A stretch of DNA of 64,000 nt, taken from contig NC_069363.1 of the NCBI RefSeq assembly GCF_021730395.1, positions 50,897,001-50,961,000 of the forward strand. Reading direction: 5' to 3'. Made by a program: the position numbers and the translations under genes. The stretch comes from Mercenaria mercenaria. Lineage: Eukaryota > Mollusca > Bivalvia > Venerida > Veneridae. This document shows positions 21,961 to 32,129 of the stretch, one piece after another (position 1 is the first letter of the stretch; every line of letters begins with the position of its first letter). The notes below the pieces were generated by a model. It did no database searches and had not been told where the DNA came from. It saw only the letters and a program-made list of their open reading frames with translations.

Positions 21961-22154
21961 TTTGAAATTCACAATATTTTAAAGCAAACTGTATGGAAAC
22001 ATTGTTGTAATATTGTAATATTATACCATGACGTTACTTATTTAAGTGTATTCAAGACGAATTAATGGCCACACGAAATTGTTAAATCAAAACGAGGACA
22101 TTAATGTGTTCATGGTTGAACACCCGTCAGCAAAACAAAGAACACAAGTCAAGG

Positions 22155-22160
22155 TTTATT
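22155..22160 (-). terminator. RAG2L polyadenylation signal
   Basis: TTTATT on the plus strand (AATAAA on the minus strand), 57 bp beyond the RAG2L stop. Together with the RAG1L signal it shows the two genes end toward each other with separate 3' ends. Confidence 0.55.
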
Positions 22161-22216
22161 TTGTAGTAATGGTTCATTTAATAAAATTTTTACTGAAAGT
22201 GCTTGTTTTCCTGACA

Positions 22217-23593
22217 TCATTTTTTCCTTTTTCGTCCTTTGGCTTTACATGTTGTACATGTATATTTTCCTTTAGGAACACCTTTTTCCAGGAGACCCAC
22301 ACAGTATTGATGTAACCAACGCTTGCATTTGCTTTCGCACTGAACCCATGCTATAGGTGAAATTTCCGGAGATTCAAAAATACAACATTCATCATCTAAA
22401 TCGCACGAACTTGGTCGCAGTGGTTTTGTAGTGTATGCAAAAATATTTTCAGCCGATCCTCCAACAACCATAATGCAGTCATCTGACAAAGCAAAACTTG
22501 AATTTCCTGCAGTGCAGTGCCATGTGTCTAACTCTGTAGTGTCAATGTTCAAAGACTGCAAATCTATAGTGTACAACTTGTTACTTGTTAAAGGAGTATC
22601 AGTCATCTCAGGTTCCTTTTGAGCGTACCCTCCAGTGACAATCAGTTTATTATTTAGCGCAACGATGCTATGGTACGAAATAAATATGTCTACTTGAAGT
22701 TTAGCCGTTATCTTGTCTAAAGTGTATCTATGTTCAGTAAGGTTATGCAGTTTCAGAATGAAAAGTTCATTTATTGGAAGTCTTTCTAATGGTACAGATT
22801 CGTTCCCTTTGAACGACACACCTCCTATTATAATCACACATTTTGTACCTGACAATGTCACAAAATTCGCAGTGTGATAGGCTCTCGGTCTTACATCTGG
22901 AATATTTTTTATTCTTGTCCATAAATATGTGGATGAATCAAACTCATAGAAAGAACCATCATTGCAAACTTGAGTAAAGGGACTGACAAGGCCTGTCGTA
23001 TGTCTGTTGGGTAGTGATACTCCGCCATGCATTACTACTATATTATCACCCAACGGTGTGATAGTGTGACCGGTTCTGCCAGTCGGTATATCACCCCTCT
23101 GGACGTCTTTACTCAGTACACCTCTACCAGCAGATTGGCAAATTGTACACTGATACTTGTTTCTGACGAATTCCAATTTGATAAGTTCATTGCTAGTGTC
23201 AAATGTATCAGTATTTAATCCACCCCATACAAAAACTGTCTGTTGGTCAAGCCAAGCGCTCGCAGACTGTAAACTAGGAAACTGTGCCCCTAAAATATTC
23301 TCGAACCTTTGAATGTGGCTAATGTAAGCATCATCTTCGTCATACTTAAATGTTATATGGAATAAGTCATTACCATATTTCCATTCACTTTCTTGCACTC
23401 TACGTGCTCCCCCAAAATACAATAGAGTTGACTCGTTATCATTGGAATTAAGTTTTAGATAGCAGTGTCCTTCTGCAGGAAAATAATCCGAGTTTCTTAA
23501 GTCGAGTTCTATTCTTTTTCTTGTAGCTTTGCCTTTGGTTGAAGATTTAGATTTAAATGGCAGAATTCTCCATTCTGGGGCTGCTTCAGCCAT
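22217..23593 (-). CDS. RAG2L: RAG2-like protein (six Kelch blades plus PHD finger)
   Basis: An intact 458-residue, single-exon protein. Six Kelch-type glycine pairs at 61-62 (LYFGG), 124-125 (VFVWGG), 190-191 (VVMHGG), 257-258 (VIIIGG), 321-322 (LIVTGG) and 378-379 (IMVVGG) give the six-bladed propeller of RAG2. After a linker of only about 20 residues comes a PHD-type finger: C397, C403/C404, C419, C423, H428, C431, C446 and C449. W426 sits where mouse RAG2 W453 lies before the HxxC. The tail (KAKGRKRKK) is strongly basic, a likely nuclear localisation signal. Vertebrate RAG2 has a long acidic hinge between Kelch and PHD; here it is essentially absent. Predicted role: cofactor that activates RAG1L and reads histone H3 through the PHD. 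The gene opposes RAG1L tail to tail. Length is shorter than vertebrate RAG2 (527). Confidence 0.95.
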   Translation of the reverse strand: MAEAAPEWRILPFKSKSSTKGKATRKRIELDLRNSDYFPAEGHCYLKLNSNDNESTLLYFGGARRVQESEWKYGNDLFHITFKYDEDDAYISHIQRFENILGAQFPSLQSASAWLDQQTVFVWGGLNTDTFDTSNELIKLEFVRNKYQCTICQSAGRGVLSKDVQRGDIPTGRTGHTITPLGDNIVVMHGGVSLPNRHTTGLVSPFTQVCNDGSFYEFDSSTYLWTRIKNIPDVRPRAYHTANFVTLSGTKCVIIIGGVSFKGNESVPLERLPINELFILKLHNLTEHRYTLDKITAKLQVDIFISYHSIVALNNKLIVTGGYAQKEPEMTDTPLTSNKLYTIDLQSLNIDTTELDTWHCTAGNSSFALSDDCIMVVGGSAENIFAYTTKPLRPSSCDLDDECCIFESPEISPIAWVQCESKCKRWLHQYCVGLLEKGVPKGKYTCTTCKAKGRKRKK

Positions 23594-23599
23594 ATTTCA

Positions 23600-23621
23600 C
23601 TAAAATCAGAAAAAAAGATCA
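23600..23621 (-). promoter_or_regulatory. Probable 3' splice site before the RAG2L start codon
   Basis: On the minus strand TCTTTTTTTCTGATTTTAG lies six bases before the start ATG. It is a good acceptor, implying a non-coding first exon nearer the right TIR. The RAG1L gene has the same arrangement. Confidence 0.5.
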
Positions 23622-24388
23622 TTATATCCCTACGGTGTTATAATGGGGATTGTTAAAAGGGACATTTCTGATTGAATTTTGTCAAAGTTAGTGATAAAAA
23701 ATATGACCCTTGACTTTTATTGATAGAAATCCGGAAAACAGAAATTTTGCCATACTTTCATTATCAATTACTTGACCAATTCTTCTCATATTAACCCTGG
23801 CCCCTTCTGTCCCATTAGCTTATGACCCAAGGGTCGTATTGAAATTCTAAAGGTATTTTGTATTCTTCAAAGCCCATGTCGGTATTTTGGCAAGTTTCAA
23901 GTTTCCAGTACCAACGGTATTTTATAAAGGAGTCTGAACGGACGGACAGACATGAAGATCATCACAAGATCCCTGCTGCTCTGCTAGAAGAGATGGAAAA
24001 AATCACACTAATAAATTATTTACCAAAGGTGAATTATTAAAACTACATCTTCATTCTTAATAAAATATACTTCCAAAAGCCTTATATAATCGTGAAACTG
24101 AAAAACCAAGTACCTAAAACACTTACATAATTACGTCCGTAAAGCCATGTAATCCTAAATCTTATAATATCAACTTGATATTCTCTTACGCCCGCAATGC
24201 CAACGTAGATATTCCAGTAAAATTCGTGTACAGCTACTGTAACATATGCATGTATATGTACAGTGCACATTACACATTCGTTCGATTAACTAGAACAACA
24301 ACAACAAAAAGGGCGGTACTTGACAGTTGGGCATGCTCATTACGAATGTTTTGTTTACATCCGGTCGTCGCATACGGGAATAGCACAA

Positions 24389-24400
24389 AGTTTGTTAGTG
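24389..24400 (-). repeat. RAGL right terminal inverted repeat
   Basis: AGTTTGTTAGTG, the exact inverse of the left end. The 790 bp between it and the RAG2L start carry no other gene and probably hold the RAG2L promoter. Confidence 0.93.
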
Positions 24401-24405
24401 AATTG
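24401..24405 (+). repeat. Target-site duplication AATTG, right copy
   Basis: Matches 14626-14630 exactly. Confidence 0.93.
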
Positions 24406-24533
24406 TGTACAATGTATTGAAAGACATTTAATTTTGAACTCACATTTACGAAAATTGCTGTGGTGTAAACATTCGTACAACATAGAACTTATACATGAAA
24501 GTTCGGTGTTCCGTTTGGATATTCCTGAACCTG

Positions 24534-25143
24534 ATACCTCGAAAGTCGAAATCATGCAACTAGATCTACGACAATGAAAGTAGAAACCATGCTGGTGAAA
24601 GTTGAAATCACGATGGCGAGATCACAAAACTACGATGGTGAAAGTCGAAACCACGATGATGAAAACGCGATATCATTTCTCATTTTCAGCATCATTGTTT
24701 CGTGTTTTCATCATCGTGGTTTCGATTTTCACCTTCGCACTTTCGACTTTCATCATCGTAGTTTTGACTCTCACCATCGTAGTTGAAAGTCGAAAGCACG
24801 AAAGTGAAAGTCGAAACTAGGATGATGAAAGTCGAAACAAGTTGAAAGTCGAAAGCACGATGGTGAAAGTCGAAACTACGATGATGAAAGTCGAAAGTCG
24901 AAACTAGGATGATGAAAGTCGAAACAAGTTGAAAGTCGAAAGCACGATGGTGAAAGTCGAAACTACGATGATGAAAGTCGAAACTAAGATGTTTAAAGTC
25001 GAAACTACAATGACGAAAGTCGGAAGTCTAAAGCACGATGGTGGACCTACGAAACCACGTTTACTATCGTGTTTTCGACTTTCACCATCGTGTTAACGGC
25101 TTTCATCATCGTAGTTTTGTGATTTCGACTTTCGAGGTAATGG
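24534..25143. repeat. Foldback minisatellite (GAAAGTCGAAA family)
   Basis: Units of about 21 bp (GAAAGTCGAAACTACGATGA) and variants with CACGATGGT or AAGTT are repeated more than 15 times. Part of the array (24690-24785 and 25060-25140) is in the opposite orientation (TTTCGACTTTC). The outer ends are themselves inverted: ATACCTCGAAAGTCGAAAT at 24536 and ATTTCGACTTTCGAGGTA at 25122. That makes a 610-bp foldback element starting 130 bp outside the RAGL right end. Overlapping open frames on both strands are artefacts of the repeat. Confidence 0.85.
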
Positions 25144-25700
25144 GGTTCAGAAATAAATATATCGATGGTCAAAACAGAATACCGTATAAAAGACTAGCTT
25201 TTCAAACAGGACATTAACTTTGAAGATTTATTCTAGTTAGAACAAATTAAGCGAAAAATAACTTGTACATTGAAGAGAGAAAAAAAAATTGAGCTAGAAA
25301 AACATGTTGTCTGCTTTAAGCACTGTTGAAAGATAAAAAAAAAAAGTAACCACAAGTCAGATTTTAAATTATTAATTTAGTTGTAAGCTAATTATATCAG
25401 CAAATCGTCGATAGCGATCTGGGAAAATACTATCAACATAAGGACAAATACAGTTCAGTTCTAATATATAATTATCCCAATGAAGTATAAACCAACTCAT
25501 TATCTTGTTAATTCCTTATTTTTGTTCAAATGCCGATATATGGTATATAGACGCATCACGGTTATCTCGATTTCGAGAAAAGATAACTGATAATGAGCCA
25601 ATATTTGACAGCGGTATACTTTAAAACAGTAAGTTAAACCTGCATATAAGAAGCCTATAGGAAGCTATCCGTCAACAAGAAAAAAAAAGCCACTCCAAAT
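25144..25700. other. Gene-free AT-rich DNA
   Basis: No gene or RNA seen. Several A-runs. Confidence 0.45.
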
Positions 25701-25702
25701 AC

Positions 25703-25904
25703 AATGTGTCTCGGTATAGTTCAGTTTTGAGGTCAGCGATGTTTTTTCGCGTGAAAGTTGAAACAACGATGATGAAAGTCGAAACAAGTTGAAAGTCGAA
25801 AGCACGATGGTGAAAGTCGAAACTACGATGATGAAAATCGAAAGTCGAAACAATGTGCAATGTGTCTCGGTATAGTTCAGTTTTAAGGTCAGCGATGTTT
25901 TTTG
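25703..25904 (+). repeat. Short GAAAGTCGAAA array between a 45-bp direct duplication
   Basis: AATGTGTCTCGGTATAGTTC and the following 25 bp occur at 25703-25747 and again at 25860-25904 with one difference. About 105 bp of the same minisatellite as 24534-25143 lies between them. A minisatellite insertion flanked by a long direct duplication suggests repair-mediated capture or a very long target duplication. Confidence 0.75.
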
Positions 25905-28380
25905 GTACTTTTAGTAATAGAACGGTCCGTTTTTTTACTAAATGATTAATCTTAGCAACACAGAAGTGTACCACCTTAATAACCGTGACAGCACAGATAC
26001 CACCTTAATAGCCGTGACAGCACAGATAAGTATCAGCATTGCAGTCTTTACATTTTGTGGTTGTGGGTTCGATATTCGTCAGATTTTAGTATTTTATTCT
26101 AAGAATATTTATCTTTAACATAGCGTTATGTGCATTCATATTGTCTCAAAAGATGTAGATAAAGTGAGGTAATATGGAAGTCTGTTGCGTATTATAATAC
26201 CTCTTCTGTTGAAGTAAGAATGGACCATTTTATGTAATAGTTAGAGTACATAAATAGGATTCTTCATGATTAAGAAGCCGAGAGGGAGGGAGCTGTCTAC
26301 ATGAAATAGAAATTCAAAAATTTGAAAAATGCAGCCGTCTCATTGGCTTAAAAATAGGTTATACACTAAAGAATACACAATAAATATTAGTGCTGTATAG
26401 ACGTGCAAATAAATAAGTTATAATCGTATCTAATCCTGTGTACTCAGACTCAATGAATCTGCTTACACAGCTGTCTAGATTATCATTATCAACGATAGTT
26501 TGCATTAAAATGAAATTTACTTGTTCATGACAATAATAATTGAAAATTATACTTCCAAAATAACATTAAAAGAACGGAATGACTGTAGTTACACCTCAAA
26601 AATTGTCAATGAAAAAAAAAAAGGATCGTCAGAGCCGAATTCACCACGCAACCAGTACTGTAGCGGTTCTAGTCTAAATAAGGCAAAGCAAATCATGCTG
26701 ATTTCCCTAATTGGCAGACTCTAGCGTCAAAATCAAACTATGTAAAGTAAGATATTGCATGAACTTCTGTTTGGATCAAATAATTCATTAAACAAAATGT
26801 TCATATTATTCAACTAAATGTTATACATTAGTTCTGTTGATGGTCCCTAAAAGGACACAGCGGTAATAGCAAGGATATCGTATTTGTTCAGAAAAGTTTT
26901 TTAGTGAAAATGAATGAAACAAAAACCTCAAATATCTCTACATTCGCATAAATAAATGGACTCAATAAAACCAAGCTTGCGATATTTTCATTTTTTGCCG
27001 TGTTGGGCAAACTATAGGTTCCCACTTTTTCTATTTTAGTATCTTCTTTAGAAATACATGTACACAGTTACATTTTATTAATGTAGTTAAGCTTTTTAGC
27101 AGAAGGAGTTGTAACTTAACAAGTCATTCATTTTCAGTTGAATTTTCTTTGTAGATCTGAAGTAAGATGTATATATATTGAAAATTTGAAACAGAAGATG
27201 TATTGGTTTGCTTTAAAAATATTCATTATTATCTGCACATTTTTGATTGCTATTTACTTACTTCACTTAGTGACATTGCTTTCGTTTTATTCTCTTCTTA
27301 TCTAATTAGTTGTGTACAATTCATATGACAATTCTGTCACAGCATTCTTTTATTCCTTCTTATTTGTTTTTCTTATTTATTTTTTCTATCTTAAAGTGTA
27401 ATAGCCTTGCAATATTCAAATTTTCTTATCACCATATAAATAAAAATTTAGTTATTATTAAATATGTGAAAAAACAGGGGTAAGATTAGGAATTTTTAGT
27501 ATCGCTGTATCAATTCAATATAGATATACTTGATGCAATAAAAGTCTCATTGTTAATTTGGAAATGTCCGAATGTATGAAGAAACAACGTATTTGAGACG
27601 AAGATGCATAGCAAAGTTCAGCAGCTTTACCACAGATAGATAGATTCTTTATTACATCCACAGATAGGAGAGCATCATGGCAAAATATTAAAACAATAAC
27701 CAAATCAATTAAGTAATACAAATAGATATACAAAGAGCATTAACATGGGTCAAAGCTTTCTAGCTTTCATGGGCCATCCTAGGTTACTACACACTGCTAT
27801 AATATATACATGTTGCTTCCAATTTGAACTCTCTTATTCTAATTAACATTCGTTTCTATAATGTAAAGGTACACGTAGCATTTAATAAGCCTACACTGCG
27901 ATCTTAGTTAACTAGATAATAATGTGTTTTACTTAATATGTGAAACTACAACTTTTTAGTTACCCAACTACTGGATATTTTAGCTTTGAGATTTGTGTAA
28001 ATTGTTTTAATGTGTGATAAATGTCATTTGTAACTTGTATATGTATATGTGTGTTTTAACCTGGTGCGACACATTCCGGCTGCTTAAGGTAGATATAGCT
28101 ACTTAATACAAGCTGAAATAAAAACAAAACGTTATTTTGGGAAGTTTTGGCTGCTTAAGGAAAGTGGTTGTTTAATCCAGACGGCCGTTCAACTGTTATA
28201 ATGTTTCAGTTATTTTGATATTATAAATACCAGAATGGTTATCATATGCGCTTCTGCCGATATTACTGGGGGCGCAGTTCCATGTACTGAAATTGTACAT
28301 TATAACTGATTATTTTTTTCTAGGTCCATATGATCGGTGATAAAAAGACGTGTCGTTGTAAAACAGAATAAGCACCAACG
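25905..28380. other. Gene-free AT-rich DNA
   Basis: Short tandem word ACAGCACAGATA(C/A) around 25985-26030, otherwise unstructured. Small open frames (26521-26724, minus 27515-27733) lack domains. Confidence 0.4.
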
Positions 28381-28384
28381 TTAT

Positions 28385-28600
28385 TGCTTTGCGACCAGCA
28401 AAGATCCAAATAAGTGCACCTCCATACTGTTCATTTATCCCAACATCCATACTATTCGTTCACTTTTTGTATGCAACTGATAATCATGGGTCCAGATCAT
28501 ACTTAACAGATGTGCAGGCTGGCCTGGATCCATACTGGTGGCAAAACCTTTACATTGGTTTTCGCACAGCGGCGTTCCGATGTTATTGCAAGGATTAGGT
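28385..28600 (+). repeat. Degenerate copy of the palindromic MITE
   Basis: GCGACCAGCAAAGATCC, CATACT(G/A)TTC and then GTGCAGGCTGGCCTGGATCC and ATACTGGTGGCAAAACC match both halves of the palindrome at 49980-50215 in order. Heavily mutated, so an old insertion. Confidence 0.6.
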
Positions 28601-29819
28601 CACAGCAAAATTCACCTCAAAATGTTTGCCATGTATTTTAATATCTTTTTTACAACAACAGTTTTATTCCGCAAGGGTCATGTACAGCCTTTCTTCCAGA
28701 GTTTTTTAACCATTAATATACATGTTATCAAAGAACATGGCATTCCCTTGTATATTCGTCCTTGTTCAACTTTCCCCTTCGGGTTCCTTCCCCCCCCCCC
28801 CCAACCCCCCGGCCCCATTTAGCCCCTTACCATTTCCTTCCCCTCCATCTATATTTAGCATAAATTAATATGTACTTGTTGGATGTTTTAAGCAACCCGT
28901 CTAAAATATTTTTCTATTACAGCTTCTTTTTGTTGTGGGCCTACTATGCAAATGCGTGGCTCTGGGGCTGTGTTTGTAGTGTGCTTCCGAGAAATCTACC
29001 CTTACCTATTATCCTTTGTATAATGTCAAGATGTATATATTGATAAATATGTTTAGATGACCTTGGTGCATTAACAAGTTATAAAACGGCATATATATAA
29101 TCAATCGATTATATTGATATAATGATAACATAATAGATCAAGATGCGAATACATATTCAATCCCGAAATGATAAGACATATTTCAACGTCAGTTGATTAT
29201 GTCTTAAAGAGGTAAAGGAAATTTTTTTCACTATCCTGTTGAATTTTATAAATATTCTGAAATAAAACAAAATGTTTACACTCCATTGAACTACGATGCA
29301 TTTTTGTTTTAAACGATAGAGTTGTTACATTCCCCGAAATACATATAAATTATAATCATACACAAATAATGGGCCCCAAATAATGGACATCATGTAAATG
29401 TGTAAAAATGGTTTCTTTTGGATTCTATCAAACCTTATATTTTTATTGCGCATGTGATTTCAAAAGAATAAACATTAAAGATGTTTTCAAAATTAAAAGG
29501 AAAATGTAACTGTCTTTATCTTACTATCCCACATAAAACTGTGTTATTTCCTCTAAATTGACCTATAAATTAAACTTCCTAGTTTATTTATTGGGACGCT
29601 GTTTAAATCATAATGTTTTAATCTTTTCAGAACACACTGTGCAATACTTTTTTCAGGCTTATATTGTAACAGAAGATACAAGTTATAAAATACAGTTGAG
29701 TACAGTTGAGATAGATTAACTGCGGAAATTAAATAGTTAATGACCGTCTTGAATATATATTAGAGCTTTTTACAGCATGTAAAGACATTAATATGGGAAA
29801 ATAACAGACACAAATAGAA
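28601..29819. other. Upstream region of the TRIM-like gene
   Basis: AT-rich apart from a C-run at 28790-28802. A promoter cannot be placed with confidence. A non-coding first exon may lie here. Confidence 0.35.
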
Positions 29820-31502
29820 ATGGAAGTATCTGGAAGAAGACACAGTAGGGATACAGGTGAGATCCTGTGTCAGCCGTGTCATGGGGAAGGTGACGAACTT
29901 CCTGCTGAGGGTTACTGTGAGAATTGCAATGAATACTTCTGTTCATCATGTCTGAAGGTTCATCGTAAAATGGCGGTCACAAAAAATCACGTGATCAAAT
30001 CGAAAGTGGAAATGCCGAATGCCAATGTTCAGTCAGATCCTTGCGTAGAGACCTGCGATATCCACAAGACTGAGATAATGAAATACTATTGTCATAAACA
30101 TGATTTGGTTGGTTGTGGTGATTGTATGGTTATAGATCATAAAGCCTGCAAAGTTGAGCTGGTTTCTGGTGTATCCAATAACTATGGTAACAGCGGAGAA
30201 ATTGAAATGATCAAAGAAAAGATAGACGAAATAGAGAGAAGAATCAATTCTATCAAGCAAGAAATGAAAGGAAATTTGAAAACTGCAGCTGACATGAAGG
30301 CCAAAATCGTAGACGAAATCAAACTCTTCCGGAAAGATCTAAATACTTACCTGGACCAGGCAGAAGCAGAACTTTTAAGCGAGGTTGAAAAACTACATGC
30401 CAAAGATGTCGTTGCACAAAAAGAAGGGTTAAAAGAATGTGACTCAATGAAAACTGTAATAAAACAATTCCAGCAGACAATAGACCAACATGAAGATAGG
30501 GCAAACCAGCTCTTCGTGACAGTCAAACTTGCAAAGAAAAGACTGGTAACTTTCCAAGAATCAGTCAAACGTATATCGTCTGTGAAAAGTATAAGCCGGT
30601 GTACATTTGAACCATCTAAAGACATACAGGCTCTAAAAGTATCCCAGTCTCCTATCGGATACATTTCAGTAGTAACCGAGATATGCGCTGACCTAAAAAA
30701 GAAAACAATAGTAGATATGAAGGCAGAATTTGCGCGGGAATTGAATGTTCAAGCTGAAAATGAGCGTACATGTCAAATAACAGGCATGACTATGATTTCA
30801 AGTGATGAAATTCTGCTTGCAGATCACAGTAACAAGTCACTGAAAGTCATTAACATAAGGGAAAACAGGATCGCTTCAAGGTACAGCTGTTCTGATAGAC
30901 CGTGGGATGTTACCATGATCAACACCGATAAAAGTGCAGCGACTCTACCAGTGCCTGGGAAGATCCTTGTTATGAATACAAGCGGAGGTCTGTCTAAAAG
31001 TCACACTATTACAGTAAAACAATGGTGTAGGGGCATTGATCATCACAATGGTAAAATCGCAGTATCATTTACATCGATTACTGTAGCTGTAGAGGTTTTG
31101 AATATGGAAGGGGAAATTCTACATCATTCAGATTTTCCAGGTAATACGAGTGATTTTCCACATTATTTAGGTTATAGCAATGATGGTAAAAGCATATTTG
31201 TGTCAGATGATTCAAAAAACATAGTACTGGAACTTTCTGCCGACGGACAACTAAAGACTAAAATATCTGAAAATCTAAAAGGGCCAAGTGGACTGGTAGT
31301 GACAAAGGATGGAACGATTGTTGTTCGTCATCAAGACGATAATGACAAGTTGGCTTTGCTAGTTCCAGATACAAGGAAACTGCAGTCTCTCTTCGTTAAG
31401 AATTTGAAAGACCCAGGAGCTGTTCTTATTTGTGAAGAAAGTAGTAAAATGTACATAAGTGAGGGTCTTAATATGCACATCAAAGTATTTGATCTGAAGT
31501 AG
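29820..31502 (+). CDS. RING-less TRIM-like protein (two B-boxes, coiled coil, NHL-like C-terminus)
   Basis: A 560-residue single-exon frame. B-box 1 spans C17, C20, C33, C36, C41, C44, H48 and H57. B-box 2 begins C79-x2-H82 and continues C91, C99, C102, H107, with C110 where the family usually has a second His. A long charged helix (about 126-270) is a coiled coil. The C-terminal half contains spaced beta-propeller-like strands (EILLADHSNKSLKVINI, SIFVSDDSKNIVLELSADGQ, KMYISEGLNMHIKVFDLK), as in TRIM56/TRIM71-like proteins with NHL-type repeats. No RING precedes B-box 1 and the ATG has stops upstream, so it is likely complete. Such genes are greatly expanded in bivalves and often tied to innate immunity; ubiquitin ligase activity is doubtful without a RING. 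Start chosen as the first ATG of the frame. Substrate unknown. Confidence 0.88.
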   Translation: MEVSGRRHSRDTGEILCQPCHGEGDELPAEGYCENCNEYFCSSCLKVHRKMAVTKNHVIKSKVEMPNANVQSDPCVETCDIHKTEIMKYYCHKHDLVGCGDCMVIDHKACKVELVSGVSNNYGNSGEIEMIKEKIDEIERRINSIKQEMKGNLKTAADMKAKIVDEIKLFRKDLNTYLDQAEAELLSEVEKLHAKDVVAQKEGLKECDSMKTVIKQFQQTIDQHEDRANQLFVTVKLAKKRLVTFQESVKRISSVKSISRCTFEPSKDIQALKVSQSPIGYISVVTEICADLKKKTIVDMKAEFARELNVQAENERTCQITGMTMISSDEILLADHSNKSLKVINIRENRIASRYSCSDRPWDVTMINTDKSAATLPVPGKILVMNTSGGLSKSHTITVKQWCRGIDHHNGKIAVSFTSITVAVEVLNMEGEILHHSDFPGNTSDFPHYLGYSNDGKSIFVSDDSKNIVLELSADGQLKTKISENLKGPSGLVVTKDGTIVVRHQDDNDKLALLVPDTRKLQSLFVKNLKDPGAVLICEESSKMYISEGLNMHIKVFDLK

Positions 31503-32129
31503 GTGGAGAGAAGAAGAGCTGAAATTTAAACTGGTTTGTGTTTCATATATTACAACTAAAAACTACTTACTTTCGGAAAATTAGTTTTGTGACTCAATAT
31601 ACCTGAGGAAAGGATTATTTACAACTTAATTTTAATGACAGAGAGTTTTTTTTGGTCTATTTGTATTTCTAACATATCGTTACAAAATGTACTATATTCA
31701 AAATATGTATATCAACTTCATGCATCTATAAAACTACTATCTGAGATTGTGGTTACATTTATGATTAGATAAAAATATTCAGAAACACTCGCCAAAAAAT
31801 TCACAACGAAGCGATTTCAAAGAAATTTGTGGCGTCCATAAAAATATTTTTTCCTTTCAACTTTTATTTTTACATTTTTAACAATATCTTTAACTACAGA
31901 CTAACATTTTACACTGTGGAAAATAATTATCAAAACTAGTACCCAGAGCCTCCTAAAACACAGAAAATGGTCATGTTATATCAAATTGTCTTTTATTGTA
32001 AGCAGGCAGATAACTGATTGCTGGCTAGAATGAATAAGCAGGCACCATTTTTATTCCTGCAATAGTGTTGCTTCGAATGTTTATTTACCCCACCCACTTT
32101 TTCCCAGTTTGAAAGTGTACCACTCTTCT
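31503..32129. other. 3' flank of the TRIM-like gene
   Basis: AT-rich; no canonical AATAAA close to the stop. No gene. Confidence 0.4.

Larger units (their letters stand above)
14631..24400 (+). mobile_element. RAG-like (RAGL/ProtoRAG-type) DNA transposon, both ends present
   Basis: The 9,770-bp element has a perfect 12-bp terminal inverted repeat (CACTAACAAACT) and a perfect 5-bp target duplication (AATTG). It carries a RAG1-like gene on the plus strand and a RAG2-like gene on the minus strand, tail to tail, as described for amphioxus ProtoRAG and protostome RAGL elements. The leading CAC is the part of the vertebrate RSS heptamer and of Transib ends that is essential for cleavage; the following bases (TAAC) differ from CACAGTG and CACTATG. 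Perfect short TIRs and TSDs, a 924-codon open frame and an intact 458-codon RAG2L point to a fairly recent insertion. Two frame changes in the RAG1L N-terminus may mean it is now disabled, or may be sequence error. It is not a domesticated host locus, since it still has transposon ends. Confidence 0.95.

Noticed and set aside
15528-23593. A domesticated host RAG locus rather than a transposon
   Set aside because: Exact TIRs and a target duplication are present, which a long-domesticated locus would not retain.
14631-24400. Reading the CACTA-beginning ends as a CACTA (CMC) superfamily element
   Set aside because: CACTA elements make 2-3 bp duplications and encode a different transposase; here the duplication is 5 bp and the genes are RAG1-like and RAG2-like.
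24574-24820. Small proteins within 24.5-25.1 kb and 25.7-26.0 kb
   Set aside because: Translations of the GAAAGTCGAAA minisatellite.
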